64,000 nucleotides of DNA. Origin: Pseudomonadota bacterium (lineage in GTDB: Bacteria > Myxococcota_A > Polyangia > Haliangiales > Haliangiaceae). The DNA lies in contig JAEYYY010000593.1 of the NCBI GenBank assembly GCA_023430775.1, forward strand, positions 7,972-71,971, read 5' to 3'. The position numbers and the translations under genes are program-made. The notes under the pieces were generated by a model. The model ran no database searches, had not been told where the DNA came from, and saw only the letters and a program-made list of their open reading frames with translations. Each line of letters begins with the position of its first letter. The stretch's first letter is position 1. This document shows, piece by piece, positions 40,055 to 49,400 of the stretch.

Positions 40055-42043
40055 ATGAACAAGCTGCTGCTCCTGCTCGCGGTGATCGGCGCGTGCAAAA
40101 AGAACGAACCCGCACCCAAGGAGGGCTCCGGTTCGGACGTCAAGCCGCCGGGTCCCGCGGAGGTCAAGAAGCACGACGCGATCGCGCGCATCGATTTCAA
40201 CCGCTGGGCGGTGCGCCTCGACCTGCCCGTCTACTGGATCGCCGATACCAACTCCAACAAGTCGCTCGATCCCGACGAGGTCGCGCCGCTGCTGTTCTAT
40301 CCGACGGCCGGCAACTACGTCGCGAACGGCGCGTTCACGAAAGACTTCGAGACCGCCTACGATCAGATCGTGGCCGCGTCCAAGCAGGCGCCGCCGACCG
40401 ACAAGCGCGAACAGCTGGTCGGCCAGGATCTCGATTACGGTCGCGCCACGCTCGTGCTGTCGGACTTCAGGAAGCTGTCGGCCGACGACAAGCAGTTCGT
40501 CCAGCACATGCAGAAGGTCGCCTCGCTGATCGACGAGCTCTACGATCAGCACACCGGAAGCGCGGCGCTGGTCGCGAAGCTGCCGGCCGATCCGGCCTCG
40601 CACAGCCTGTTCCGCCGCAACCGCGGACCGAAGTGCGTGGCGCCGAACACCGAGAAGGATCCGGACTGCACGGCGATCCCGGGCAACCCGAAGCCGATCA
40701 ACGACCTCTATCCGGCCGAGCTGCAGAAGGACGACAAGTTCTGCGCAGCTCTCGAGAAGAATCCGAAGGCCAAGGAGCTGATGGCGCCGTTCGTCGCGGT
40801 GCGCGGCACGCCGGATGCCCTCACCGCCGTGCCGTACACCGAGGCGTACAAGGACAAGATGACGGCGATCAGCAAGGAGCTCACCGCCGCCGCCGATGCG
40901 ATCAAGGATCCGAACGAGCTGCCGCTGATCGCGTACCTGCGCGCGGCGAGCATCAGCTTCACCGACAACAACTGGGAGCCGGCCGACGAGGCGTGGTCGA
41001 AGATGACCGTCGACAACTCGAAGTGGTACGTGCGCGTCGCTCCCGACGAGACCTACTGGGAGCCGTGCAACTCGAAGGCAGGCACGCACCTGACGTTCGC
41101 GCGGATCAACCAGGGATCGCGCGAATGGCAGAGCAAGCTGGTGCCGGTGCAGCAGGAGATGGAGAAGGAGATCGCGGCGCGTGCGGGCAAGCCCTACGCC
41201 GAGCGCAAGGTCACGTTCCATCTCCCGGACTTCATCGACATCGTGCTCAACGCCGGTGACGATCGTGATGCGTTAGGCGCGACGATCGGACAGAGCCTGC
41301 CGAACTGGGGACCGGTGGCGAACGAAGGCCGCGGCCGCACGGTGGCGATGTTCAACCTCTACACCGATCCCGACAGCATGGCGGCGCGCCGCGGTCAGGC
41401 GGAGAGCATCCTCGACGCCGGCACGATGCAGACCTACTCGGGCGAGGGGCAGCCGGGGCTGTTGTCGACGATCCTCCACGAGGCGACGCACAACCTCGGC
41501 CCGGCGCACGAGTACAAGGTCAACGGCAAGGCGGCACGCGAGGTGTTCACCGGCCCGATCTCGCAGGTGATGGAGGAGCTCAAGGCGCAGGCGGGTGCGC
41601 TGTTCCTGATCGAGTTCCTGCGGGCCAAGAAGATCATCACCGACGAGCTCGCGAAGCAGAGCTACCTCGACACCGTGGTCTGGGCGTTCGGCCACATCTC
41701 TCAGGGAATGTACGAGGCCGATAACAAGCGGAAGACGTATCCCCAGGTCGCGGCGATCCAGAACGGCTACCTGATCGACAAGGGTGCGCTGATCTGGGAC
41801 GACAAGGCACCTGCCGCGAACGGCAAGGACACCGGCGCGTTCAAGCTCGACCTCACGAAGATGGTCGCCGCGTGTGACGACCTGATGAAGGAGGTCGCAG
41901 GGATCAAGGCGCGGGGTGACAAGGCCGCCGCCGAGGCGTTGATCAAGAAGTATGTCGACGGCAGTGTGGTGCCTCACGCGACGATCAAGGACAGATACCT
42001 GCGCTTCCCCAAGGCCAGCTTCGTGTACTCGGTGACGATGTAA
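40055..42043 (+). CDS. Zinc metallopeptidase lipoprotein (M49/dipeptidyl-peptidase III-like?)
   Basis: 662 residues; lipobox LAVIGAC. The motif HEATH is at 475-479 (ILHEATHNLGPAHEY), and a Glu-containing helix MEELKAQ lies near 507. The arrangement (HExxH, then Glu on a helix) and the all-helical large N-terminal region recall M49-type dipeptidyl peptidases, where the glutamate is the third ligand. The spacing here (about 32 residues) is shorter than in classical DPP III, so the family is tentative. Exported, divergent from the other metalloprotease gene. Confidence 0.75.
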   Translation: MNKLLLLLAVIGACKKNEPAPKEGSGSDVKPPGPAEVKKHDAIARIDFNRWAVRLDLPVYWIADTNSNKSLDPDEVAPLLFYPTAGNYVANGAFTKDFETAYDQIVAASKQAPPTDKREQLVGQDLDYGRATLVLSDFRKLSADDKQFVQHMQKVASLIDELYDQHTGSAALVAKLPADPASHSLFRRNRGPKCVAPNTEKDPDCTAIPGNPKPINDLYPAELQKDDKFCAALEKNPKAKELMAPFVAVRGTPDALTAVPYTEAYKDKMTAISKELTAAADAIKDPNELPLIAYLRAASISFTDNNWEPADEAWSKMTVDNSKWYVRVAPDETYWEPCNSKAGTHLTFARINQGSREWQSKLVPVQQEMEKEIAARAGKPYAERKVTFHLPDFIDIVLNAGDDRDALGATIGQSLPNWGPVANEGRGRTVAMFNLYTDPDSMAARRGQAESILDAGTMQTYSGEGQPGLLSTILHEATHNLGPAHEYKVNGKAAREVFTGPISQVMEELKAQAGALFLIEFLRAKKIITDELAKQSYLDTVVWAFGHISQGMYEADNKRKTYPQVAAIQNGYLIDKGALIWDDKAPAANGKDTGAFKLDLTKMVAACDDLMKEVAGIKARGDKAAAEALIKKYVDGSVVPHATIKDRYLRFPKASFVYSVTM

Positions 42044-42075
42044 CGGGCGCGCGATCTGGGTTAGGCTCGCGACAC

Positions 42076-43362
42076 ATGCGAGGCACGTTGCCCGTGCTGG
42101 TGGCGTTGGCAGGTTGCGGGGACAACGTGCCGGGGGTGGGCGATTTTCAGCTCGTCGGTCACGCGGATCTCGGGGCTCGCGGCATGAACGCGGCGCTCGC
42201 GGTGGCGGGTGACACCGTGTACGTCGGATCGCGCATCGACACCGGTGGGATCGCGATCCTCGATGTCTCCGATCCGGCGCACCCGGCGCAGATCGGTGAG
42301 ATTCCGCCGGACGTGGCGATGTCGTCGCGCGAGCTGCGGGTCGTGCCCGACCTCGACCTCCTGATCGTGCTGCGGCTCCAGTGCTCGCCGGATCTTCATG
42401 GCTGCACGCCGACCGGTCGCAAGGCCGAGACGATCGATCTCTACGACATCACCGATCGCGCGGTCCCCGTGCTGCTCAGCCGGACCGCGATCTCGGGCAC
42501 GCTGTTCATGCCGGCGGGACCGCACGAGATGTACCTGCGGCGCGATGGCGATCGCGTGCTGCTGCTGATCGCGTCGCCACCGGTCCAGGTCGACGTGCTC
42601 GACATCAGCGATCCGGCCGCGCCCGAGCTGGTGACCACGTGGAATCCGTCGATCCCTTCGCAGGGCGCCGACGACATCCTGCACTCGGTGTCGATGTCGC
42701 TCGACGGCAGCAAGCTGTTTCTCTCGCATCAGCTGTCGGGCCTGTTCATCGCCGATGCCACGCAGATGCCGGACTTCGCGCTGCTGACACCGCGCACCGC
42801 CGGGCTCGACTTCGCGCCGCCCGGTACCGTCGGCCCACACTCCACCGTCGAGGTGCCCGGGCGACCGCTGCTGCTCGTGACCGAGGAGGTCTATCCGCCG
42901 CCGTACGGCACCGGCTGTCCGTGGGGCAAGCTGCGCACGGTCGATGTCTCCGATCCGGCGTCGCCGGCGATCGTCGGCGAGCTCGGTGTGCCGGAGAACG
43001 ATCCTGCGGTGTGTGCGAGCGGCACGTTCGAGCGCGTCACGTTCACCGCGCACAACGCCACGGCGACGCACGATCTCGCGTTCGTCACCTGGCACGCCGC
43101 GGGGCTGAAGGCGATCGATGTCTCCGAGCCGGCGTCGCCGCGCTTCGTCGCCACGTTCTCCCCCGAGCCACTGCCGGCGGTCACCGTCGAGGATCCCGGG
43201 CTCGGCGGTACGTCGATCGAGATGTGGAGCACGCCGGTGATCCAGGACGGCCTGATCTACGTGGTCGACGTGCGCAACGGGCTCTACATCCTGCGCTACC
43301 GCGGCCAGTTTGCCGCGCAGGTGGCGGCGGAGACGTTCCTCGAGGGCAACAGCAACCTGTGA
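42076..43362 (+). CDS. LVIVD-repeat beta-propeller lipoprotein
   Basis: 428 residues with a short lipoprotein signal (LPVLVALAGC). At least four LVIVD-like repeats are seen: IAILDVSDPAHPA, VDVLDISDPAAPE, LRTVDVSDPASPA and LKAIDVSEPASPR. Each forms a propeller blade. Such proteins are extracellular or surface-bound; ligand unknown. Its stop overlaps the GTG start of the next gene. Confidence 0.85.
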   Translation: MRGTLPVLVALAGCGDNVPGVGDFQLVGHADLGARGMNAALAVAGDTVYVGSRIDTGGIAILDVSDPAHPAQIGEIPPDVAMSSRELRVVPDLDLLIVLRLQCSPDLHGCTPTGRKAETIDLYDITDRAVPVLLSRTAISGTLFMPAGPHEMYLRRDGDRVLLLIASPPVQVDVLDISDPAAPELVTTWNPSIPSQGADDILHSVSMSLDGSKLFLSHQLSGLFIADATQMPDFALLTPRTAGLDFAPPGTVGPHSTVEVPGRPLLLVTEEVYPPPYGTGCPWGKLRTVDVSDPASPAIVGELGVPENDPAVCASGTFERVTFTAHNATATHDLAFVTWHAAGLKAIDVSEPASPRFVATFSPEPLPAVTVEDPGLGGTSIEMWSTPVIQDGLIYVVDVRNGLYILRYRGQFAAQVAAETFLEGNSNL

Positions 43363-44510
43363 GCGTGTTCGAGATCCCCTCCGACTTCCGCACCTTCATC
43401 GAGGGTGTCATGGAGCAGCTCGATCTGCGCGCGGCGGGGGACGAGATGATCCTCGATGCCGAGGACGCCTTCCAGGGCGAGGTCGGCTACGGCGGCCGGA
43501 TGGAGAAGTCCGATGATCCGGCGGGCGACCTCTATCGCTTCCACTACATCACCGCCGACGGGCTCCACAAATGGGAGCTGGTGATGCGCGAGGGCGCGAT
43601 GCGCGCGATCGCCGAGGGCATGCTGATCGAGCTCGAAGGAACGCGGCACGAGATCGTGAAGTCCGCGCGCCGCCAGCTGGTCGGCCATCCGCTGCTGATC
43701 TGGGGCGAGTACGGCGACGACGCGCTGCAGCTGCGCAACACCAGCGCGCTGATCGAGGCGCTCGATACGCTTCACAAGTCGGCGCAGGATCGCCCGCTGC
43801 TGTTCCGGTTGTGGTCCGCCGCGGACGACCAGGTGGTCGCGGTCGCGTGGGGCGAGCAATGCGCGCTGTACGTCGTCGAGTCGCTCGATGGCTATGCCAC
43901 CTCGTGCGGCGATCGCTCGCAGACCGATTCGTTCGCGGTGACCGATCACGATGGCCGCTCGCTCGCGGTGCCGGTGGCCGATTGCGTGCCGTGGGATCGG
44001 GCGCGCAACGCGCTGCTCAACTTCGTGGACAACGGCAACCTCGGCCCGGAGATCCAGATCGAGGGCCGGATCCCGACGCTGCTCCTGATGATGGGCGAGA
44101 TCGATCGCAAGGCCGCGCTCGAGACCCGCGCGGAGCCGCCGAAGAAGCTCGCGCGGTCGTCGCTGCCGAGGATGATGACGCCGGTCCCGGAGCCGGTCGA
44201 GAACGAAGAGCCGACGATGCCGGTCGAGGCCGAGACCGTGCTGACCGCGGAGCGGCTGTCGGCGTGGGCGAAGCGCTTGCTCGAGATGCTGCACGCGCGC
44301 GAGCTGATCGAGCTCGGCAAGTCGAACAACCTCGACGAGATCACCTACCAGCTCGGTGGTCTGCTCCAGGCGCACGGCCTCGAAGCCGAGCACTCGATCG
44401 ACACCGCCGACTGGCTGGCCAACGAGATCGGTGCGGTGCGCGGGATCAGCAAGCTGTTCGCGACCGGCGGCGATCTGCAGATCGCATTGCGACGCTCTCG
44501 CGAGAGCTGA
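43359..44510 (+). CDS. Cytosolic protein, Imm1-like central region
   Basis: 383 residues from GTG 43359, in GTGA overlap with the upstream stop. No signal peptide. The middle (about 110-255) resembles the polymorphic-toxin immunity family Imm1 in its pattern: strands around RLWSAADDQVVAVAWGEQCALYVVE, followed by VPWDRARNALLNFVDNGN. A Pro/Glu linker (PVPEPVENEEP) leads to a C-terminal helical part (WAKRLLEMLHARELIELG). This resemblance is by eye and weak. No toxin-like gene is adjacent, so an immunity role is only one possibility. Confidence 0.6.
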   Translation: MSVFEIPSDFRTFIEGVMEQLDLRAAGDEMILDAEDAFQGEVGYGGRMEKSDDPAGDLYRFHYITADGLHKWELVMREGAMRAIAEGMLIELEGTRHEIVKSARRQLVGHPLLIWGEYGDDALQLRNTSALIEALDTLHKSAQDRPLLFRLWSAADDQVVAVAWGEQCALYVVESLDGYATSCGDRSQTDSFAVTDHDGRSLAVPVADCVPWDRARNALLNFVDNGNLGPEIQIEGRIPTLLLMMGEIDRKAALETRAEPPKKLARSSLPRMMTPVPEPVENEEPTMPVEAETVLTAERLSAWAKRLLEMLHARELIELGKSNNLDEITYQLGGLLQAHGLEAEHSIDTADWLANEIGAVRGISKLFATGGDLQIALRRSRES

Positions 44511-44522
44511 TATCACCCGGTC

Positions 44523-45065
44523 GTGGCGCTGCCGTCGACGATGCGAAGGTTCGAGATCGATGTCTCGGACTCCGACCGCGGCGTCTACGAGACGCTCGAT
44601 CTGCGGGTCGCGCAGCACCCGTCGGAGGGCGACGTCTACCTGGTGACGCGCGTGCTGGCGCGCTGTCTCGAGCACGCCGAAGGCGTCGACTTCAACCCGG
44701 GTGGCGTCTCGGATGACGAGCTACCGGCGCTGGTACAGCGCGACCTGACCGGGCAGCTGATCGCGTGGATCGAGGTGTCGTCGCCGTCGCCGGATCGCCT
44801 GCACAAGGCGACGAAGAAGTGCAAGCGCGTCGCGGTCTACACCTGGAAGAACCCCGAACGCCTGGTGGCGGAGATCGTCGAGCGCGAGGTGCATCGCGCA
44901 CACGACCTCGAGCTGTACGCGCTGCCCACCGGCGATCTCGAGGCGATCGCGAGCACGCTCGACCGCGTCAACAAGTGGGACCTCGCCGTCACCGGCGGAA
45001 CGATCTATCTGACGGTCGGAGCCAGATCGTTCGAGACGTCGGCGCGCCGGCTCGCCATCGAGTAG
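44523..45065 (+). CDS. yaeQ: YaeQ-family protein
   Basis: 180 residues from GTG 44523. It aligns with E. coli YaeQ (181 residues) over its length from MALPSTM, including LARHPSE-like LRVAQHPSEGD, the DLTGQLIAWIEV strand and the KKCKRVAVYTWKN segment. YaeQ has a PD-(D/E)XK nuclease-like fold and was once thought to be an RfaH suppressor; its activity is unknown. The gene is 12 bp after the previous one. Confidence 0.9.
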   Translation: MALPSTMRRFEIDVSDSDRGVYETLDLRVAQHPSEGDVYLVTRVLARCLEHAEGVDFNPGGVSDDELPALVQRDLTGQLIAWIEVSSPSPDRLHKATKKCKRVAVYTWKNPERLVAEIVEREVHRAHDLELYALPTGDLEAIASTLDRVNKWDLAVTGGTIYLTVGARSFETSARRLAIE

Positions 45066-45077
45066 CGCGGAGGAGTC

Positions 45078-45584
45078 GTGGCGAAGAAGGCTGGAGCGCT
45101 CGAGGTGGTGATCGCGCTGGTGTACCTCGGCGGGGTGCTGTGGGCGGCGTTCGAGCTCGCCACCGCCCAGACGCTGACCTGCGAACGCGACAGCGGGGTC
45201 GCGCGCTGTACGGCAGAGCTCGACGAGCTGCTGTTCTCGAACACCACGGTCTACGACGACGTCCGCAACATCCGCGTCATCGAGACCGAGACGCGCGGTG
45301 GCACCCGCTACGCGGTGGCCGTGAGGATCGCGTCGGGTCGCGAAGACGAGGTGATCAGCCGGATCGACGGCGAGGAGGCGCGGCGAGCCGAGCGGTGGTT
45401 CGGCGAGGGAGGTGCGCGGCTCCAGCTATCGCGCGCGTCGCATCGAACGGCGACGACCGTGATGATCGTGCTGTTCTTCGTCGGTCTCGCGGTGATCGTG
45501 TTCGTGGTGTGGCGCCGGATCAGACGGCCCGTCGCGGACCCGAACACCGTGTTCTGTAACATCCGTCCTCCCGATCAGCGCTAG
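45078..45584 (+). CDS. Small two-helix membrane protein, paralogue of 58569-59027
   Basis: 168 residues from GTG 45078 with a strong GGAGGAG 3 bases upstream. One helix at the N-terminus (VVIALVYLGGVLWAAF) and one near the C-terminus (VMIVLFFVGLAVIVFVVW), then Arg-rich. Between them is a soluble region with LTCERDSGVARCTAEL (two Cys 10 apart). The same layout and the same Cys motif occur in the minus-strand gene at 58569-59027, so they are paralogues of an unrecognised family. It stands 9 bp before the acyl-CoA dehydrogenase gene. Confidence 0.8.
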   Translation: MAKKAGALEVVIALVYLGGVLWAAFELATAQTLTCERDSGVARCTAELDELLFSNTTVYDDVRNIRVIETETRGGTRYAVAVRIASGREDEVISRIDGEEARRAERWFGEGGARLQLSRASHRTATTVMIVLFFVGLAVIVFVVWRRIRRPVADPNTVFCNIRPPDQR

Positions 45585-45593
45585 GATGCGCGG

Positions 45594-46811
45594 ATGTTCC
45601 AGCTCGACGAGCAGACGCAGATGATCGCCGGCGTGATCCGGCAGTGGTGCGAGAAGACGCTGCAGCCGAAGATCCCGGTGCTCGAGTCGGGGCAGGAGAT
45701 GCCGTTCGAGCTGATGAAGAAGATGGCGAAGAGCTTCGGCTTCGATGCCATGCTCGGCGGCGCGCTGAAGAAGCGGGTCGCCAAGCTGCGCGCGGGAGAT
45801 GCGGGCTCACCCGATGAGGTGATGCAGGAGGCGGGCGGGAGAAACCCGATGATGATGCACGTCGTCGTCAAGGAGCTGTCGCGCGTGTCGCCGGGCTTCG
45901 CGATGGGCTTCGGTGTCTCGATCGGTCTGGTCGGCGGCGCGATCGCGGCGAAGGGCACGCCGGATCAGATCGAGCGCTGGGGCATCCCGGTGTCCACGCT
46001 GTCGCAGATCGGCTCGTGGTGTCTGACGGAGCCCAACGCCGGCAGCGATGCGTTCGGCTCGATGCGAACCACCGCCACGCCCGACGGTGCCGGCAACTAC
46101 ATCCTGAAAGGCAGCAAGACGTTCATCACCAACGGCCCCGGCGCCGACGTGTTCCTGGTCTACGCGAAGATCGAGCGCCCGGGCGAAGCCGGGGTGGCCA
46201 CGTTCATCGTCGAGCGCACGATGCCGGGCGTCACGGTCGGTCCGCCGTTCAAGAAGATGGGCATGCGCGACTCGCCGACGAGCGAGGTGTTCTTCGACGA
46301 CGTCAAGCTCACCACCGAGCACCTGCTCGGCGGCAAGGAGAAGGGACGCGCCGGCCGCGGCGACACCAAGGAATCGCTCGGCAACGAGCGCAGCGGTGTG
46401 CCGTCGATGGCGTGGGGCATCATCGAGCGCTGCTACGACGAATCGATCAAGTACGTGCGCGAGCGCCGGCAGTTCGGGCGCGCGATCGGCGAGTTCCAGG
46501 CGGTGCAGCTCAAGATCGCCGACATGTTCCTCAAGCTCCGCACCGTCGAGAACATCGTCTACCGGCTGGCGTGGATGCAGCAGAACGGCAAGCGCGACAT
46601 GCCGTACATCAATGCGTCGAAGGCGATGAGCGCGCAGTACGCGATGGATGCCGCGCTGACCGCGATCCAGATCCACGGCGGCTACGGCTACATGGAAGAG
46701 CTCGGCCTCGAGAAGCTGGCGCGCGACGCCAAGCTGCTCGAGCTCGGCGCCGGCACCACCGACATCAACCTGCTCGCCGCGGCGCGCGAGCTGATCGGCC
46801 CGACAGATTGA
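45594..46811 (+). CDS. Acyl-CoA dehydrogenase
   Basis: 405 residues. FAD-binding and substrate signatures are present: SWCLTEPNAGSDA, TFITNGPGADV, ERRQFGRAIGEFQAVQ and IHGGYGYMEE. In the segment aligned to the SCAD/MCAD catalytic loop (IYEGTSEI) this protein reads LGAGTTDI, so the base Glu is Ala 386. A Glu at 265 (LGNERSG) matches the isovaleryl-CoA/long-chain type position (LDLER). Hence an IVD/LCAD-like catalytic Glu is inferred. Substrate chain length is unknown. TTGA coupling links it to the GST gene. Confidence 0.9.
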   Translation: MFQLDEQTQMIAGVIRQWCEKTLQPKIPVLESGQEMPFELMKKMAKSFGFDAMLGGALKKRVAKLRAGDAGSPDEVMQEAGGRNPMMMHVVVKELSRVSPGFAMGFGVSIGLVGGAIAAKGTPDQIERWGIPVSTLSQIGSWCLTEPNAGSDAFGSMRTTATPDGAGNYILKGSKTFITNGPGADVFLVYAKIERPGEAGVATFIVERTMPGVTVGPPFKKMGMRDSPTSEVFFDDVKLTTEHLLGGKEKGRAGRGDTKESLGNERSGVPSMAWGIIERCYDESIKYVRERRQFGRAIGEFQAVQLKIADMFLKLRTVENIVYRLAWMQQNGKRDMPYINASKAMSAQYAMDAALTAIQIHGGYGYMEELGLEKLARDAKLLELGAGTTDINLLAAARELIGPTD

Positions 46812-47440
46812 TCACGGTCTTCGTCGACGGCTTCTTCGTCTCGCCGCTCGACGCGAGCGTGATCGTCGCACTCGAGGAGAAGCGGGTCGAATACCAGACC
46901 GCGCGAGCGCTGCTGCGCGACGGGCAGGGTGTGCCGCCGTCGCTGGCGCAGCAGGTCACGATCGCGCGTGTGCCGGCGATCCAGCACGGCGACTTCTTTC
47001 TCACCGAGTCGCTCGCGATCATCGACTACCTCGACCAGCTGTTCCCCGCGCCGCCGCTGTTTCCCGCAGACCCGCGCGCGCGTGCCCGCTGCAAGCAGGT
47101 GATGGCGTACCTGCGCTTCGATCTGCAGACGCTGCGCGACGAGCGGCAGTGGTGGACGGTGGTCTATCCGGGCACCGCCTTGCCGCCGCTCGGCGCCCGC
47201 GCGCAACGCGAGGCCGAGGAGCTGATCTCGATCGCCACGCGCTTCGTCCCCCAGCTCGGGCCGTTCTCGATCGCCCACGCCGATCTCGCGCTCCAGCTGA
47301 TGCGGCTGTCGCGCCACGACTTCCCGATCCCGTCGCTGCTGTCGGACTTCATCGACACCACGATCGCGCGGCCGTCGGTGCGCGCGTACATCGATCATCC
47401 GCGCCCGCCGAACCCGCCGACCCGATTCACGGTTGGCTAG
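46808..47440 (+). CDS. Glutathione S-transferase, YfcF-like
   Basis: 210 residues from TTG 46808, overlapping the previous stop (TTGA). Thioredoxin-like N-domain (VFVDGFFVSPLDASVIVALEEKRVEYQ) with RVPAIQHGDFFLTESLAIIDYLDQ, then a helical C-domain (ARCKQVMAYLRFDLQTLRDER). The opening strand and the LRFDLQTLRDER helix closely match E. coli YfcF, a GST with disulphide-bond reductase and peroxidase activity. The convergent repeat-companion gene overlaps its last 4 bp. Confidence 0.88.
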   Translation: MITVFVDGFFVSPLDASVIVALEEKRVEYQTARALLRDGQGVPPSLAQQVTIARVPAIQHGDFFLTESLAIIDYLDQLFPAPPLFPADPRARARCKQVMAYLRFDLQTLRDERQWWTVVYPGTALPPLGARAQREAEELISIATRFVPQLGPFSIAHADLALQLMRLSRHDFPIPSLLSDFIDTTIARPSVRAYIDHPRPPNPPTRFTVG

Positions 47441-48579
47441 ATCGGCTGGCAGTCGGCCTCGTCGGCCGTCCACGCCACCCGCGCACCGCACACGATCTCG
47501 AGCGGCGGCGCTCCGAGCACCGGCAGCCCCTCGCGCAGCGTGTCGAGGAGCACGTGCCGGACGGCGGCGATCGTGGTGACCCGGGACGTCGCGAAGTCGC
47601 GAACGTCGGGCGCGATCCGTGGATCGGCCTCGATCGCGAACAGCGCGCTGATCGCCATCGGGGTGACCTTCGCCAGTTGACCGAGGAGCTCCATCGCTTG
47701 CTGGCCTCGCGGAATGGACCAGCGTCCGATCTGCATCCGGATCCAGCGCGCGGCGCCGGCATCGCCGATCGCGCCCAGCGCATCGAAGGCCCAGCGCCGG
47801 GTCGGCGTGGTGTCGCCCGCGAAGAACTGCTCGGCGAGCGTGGTCGCGAAGCGGTCGCGTGACTCGGCGGTGAACGTGGTGCGCATCGCCTCGACGATGC
47901 CGAACTGCCGGTTGCCCTCCAGCTCGTGCTTGAGGCCACGCGCGAAGTCGTCGTTGCCGGCATCGGCGATGTCGAAGCGGCCGGCCAGCTCGAGCGCGGG
48001 CAGCGCGCCGACGTCGTACTTGAGATCGGTCTTGCGCTCGTCGCGGATCGCTTGCAGCAGCGCTCGCCAGTCGGGCGCCAGGCCGCGACCGAACCGAGGA
48101 AACGCCGCCTCGAGCTCGGCAACGTAGCGCCCGAGGTGGGTCGGACGACAGCGGACCTCGACGAGCGTCTGTGGCTGCCGCTCGGCGAGGAGGAACGCGA
48201 TGATGGGTGCGGCATCGACGTCGTTCGGCAGCGTGATCGACTGCAGGAAGCGACCGGCGGGATGGCGCACCAGCGCGGCGACCACGGCGGTCAGATCGCG
48301 CGAGTAACGACAGCGGATCGCGCGGACGAAGCCGGCGTGCCAGCGGGCGTCGAGCACGTTGTCGTCGAACGGGAACAGCGTGGCTGCGTGGGTGGCGAGG
48401 TACTTTCGCGCCGTGCTCGCGAGCTTCTTGTCGCTCGGCGCTCGCCAGCACGCGAGCTGCAGCGCGATCAGCTCGCCGCGCGGATCGCCCTGGGCCTGGA
48501 GCCAATCGGCGTAGACCGCGTAGCCGGCGGGGTCATCGGGATCCGCCTCGATGGCGGCTTCGAGCTCCACCTTCGACAC
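47437..48579 (-). CDS. TIGR02996-type repeat-companion protein with HEAT-like region
   Basis: 380 residues from GTG 48579; the longer frame upstream is Arg/Cys-rich noise. The N-terminal 45 residues are the repeat-companion domain: DPDDPAGYAVYADWLQAQGDPRGELIALQ. In myxobacteria and planctomycetes this domain comes before leucine-rich or HEAT repeats. The later part has HEAT-like helices (RWAFDALGAIGDAGAARWIR). It is probably a scaffold protein; no enzyme motif. It lies 11 bp downstream of the Pro-rich membrane protein and ends next to the GST stop. Confidence 0.82.
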   Translation of the reverse strand: MSKVELEAAIEADPDDPAGYAVYADWLQAQGDPRGELIALQLACWRAPSDKKLASTARKYLATHAATLFPFDDNVLDARWHAGFVRAIRCRYSRDLTAVVAALVRHPAGRFLQSITLPNDVDAAPIIAFLLAERQPQTLVEVRCRPTHLGRYVAELEAAFPRFGRGLAPDWRALLQAIRDERKTDLKYDVGALPALELAGRFDIADAGNDDFARGLKHELEGNRQFGIVEAMRTTFTAESRDRFATTLAEQFFAGDTTPTRRWAFDALGAIGDAGAARWIRMQIGRWSIPRGQQAMELLGQLAKVTPMAISALFAIEADPRIAPDVRDFATSRVTTIAAVRHVLLDTLREGLPVLGAPPLEIVCGARVAWTADEADCQPI

Positions 48580-48589
48580 GGCAGGCGTT

Positions 48590-49252
48590 TCAGAACCGGA
48601 ACACGACGCCGGCGGTGGCGCCGTTGTCGCGCGTCTTGTTGACGTACGGCACCACGCGATGCGTGTACATCGGCATCGGCATGCCGAGCCGCATCCGCAG
48701 CTCGCGCACCTTGCGGTTGTGCTTCGGCGGGCCGCCGAACGCGTCGACGACCTCCCAGACGCGGAACGCGAGCAGACCGACGAGGCCACCGATCACCAGG
48801 CCCTCGCCGCGACCGTCATCGCAGTTGCCGTCGATGTTGTCGAAGCAATTGTCGAGTGCCTGCGAGAGACCGATGACCAGCGCGGTGAACGACGCGATCT
48901 CGCCGACCGTGAAGATCCAGCCGGTCTCGCCGTAGCGGCCCTGCACCGCCTGACCGATGCCAAAGCCGACGAACACGGCCGCGACGGCGCCACCGATGTG
49001 CGCACCGTCGGAGATCTCGCCTTGCTGCAGGAGCTGGTGCTCGTCGACAGTCAGCTGCACCGGCACGAGGCCACCCGGTGCATAGCCCGGCGGTGGCAGC
49101 GGCTGCGGCACCGGCTGCGGATACGGCTGCGGCGGTGGCGGCGGTTGGGTCTCCTCCGGCGGCGGCGGATACGGCGGTGGATCGCTGGCACCGGGCTGAG
49201 CACTGGCAGTTCCGGCGATCGCGGCAAGCAAGACGAGTGGCAGCTTCCTCAT
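48590..49252 (-). CDS. Exported Pro-rich membrane protein
   Basis: 220 residues from ATG 49252 with signal peptide (LPLVLLAAIAGTASA). Residues 20-60 are almost entirely Pro/Tyr/Gln (PPPPPQPYPQPVP). Two or three hydrophobic helices follow (GGAVAAVFVGFGIG, FTALVIGLSQAL, GLVIGGLVGLLAF). The C-terminus is basic and ends in TAGVVFRF, a terminal-Phe strand like outer membrane proteins. Function unknown. Same strand and 10 bp upstream of the repeat-companion gene. Confidence 0.72.
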   Translation of the reverse strand: MRKLPLVLLAAIAGTASAQPGASDPPPYPPPPEETQPPPPPQPYPQPVPQPLPPPGYAPGGLVPVQLTVDEHQLLQQGEISDGAHIGGAVAAVFVGFGIGQAVQGRYGETGWIFTVGEIASFTALVIGLSQALDNCFDNIDGNCDDGRGEGLVIGGLVGLLAFRVWEVVDAFGGPPKHNRKVRELRMRLGMPMPMYTHRVVPYVNKTRDNGATAGVVFRF

Positions 49253-49400
49253 GGGCACCCCGACGGATGGTTCGAACGATACAGCTCTCGACACGCCAAC
49301 GGGGGATCGATGGGAACCGCATCGAACCGGCGCTGACGTGCTCGTGATTCCGGTCACCCGAAACGGAATTCTGCCGGGCGGGCTCTGGTAGCAACGACAC

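Noticed and set aside
43359..44510. Toxin/immunity pair based on the Imm1-like region
   Set aside because: Upstream LVIVD protein shows no toxin domain or secretion-linked toxin layout; the Imm1 resemblance is weak, so no toxin system is claimed.
45594..47440. Membership of the acyl-CoA dehydrogenase and GST genes in the box pathway
   Set aside because: They are 12 kb from boxCB and in a different transcription unit; nothing links them to benzoyl-CoA other than general acyl-CoA chemistry.
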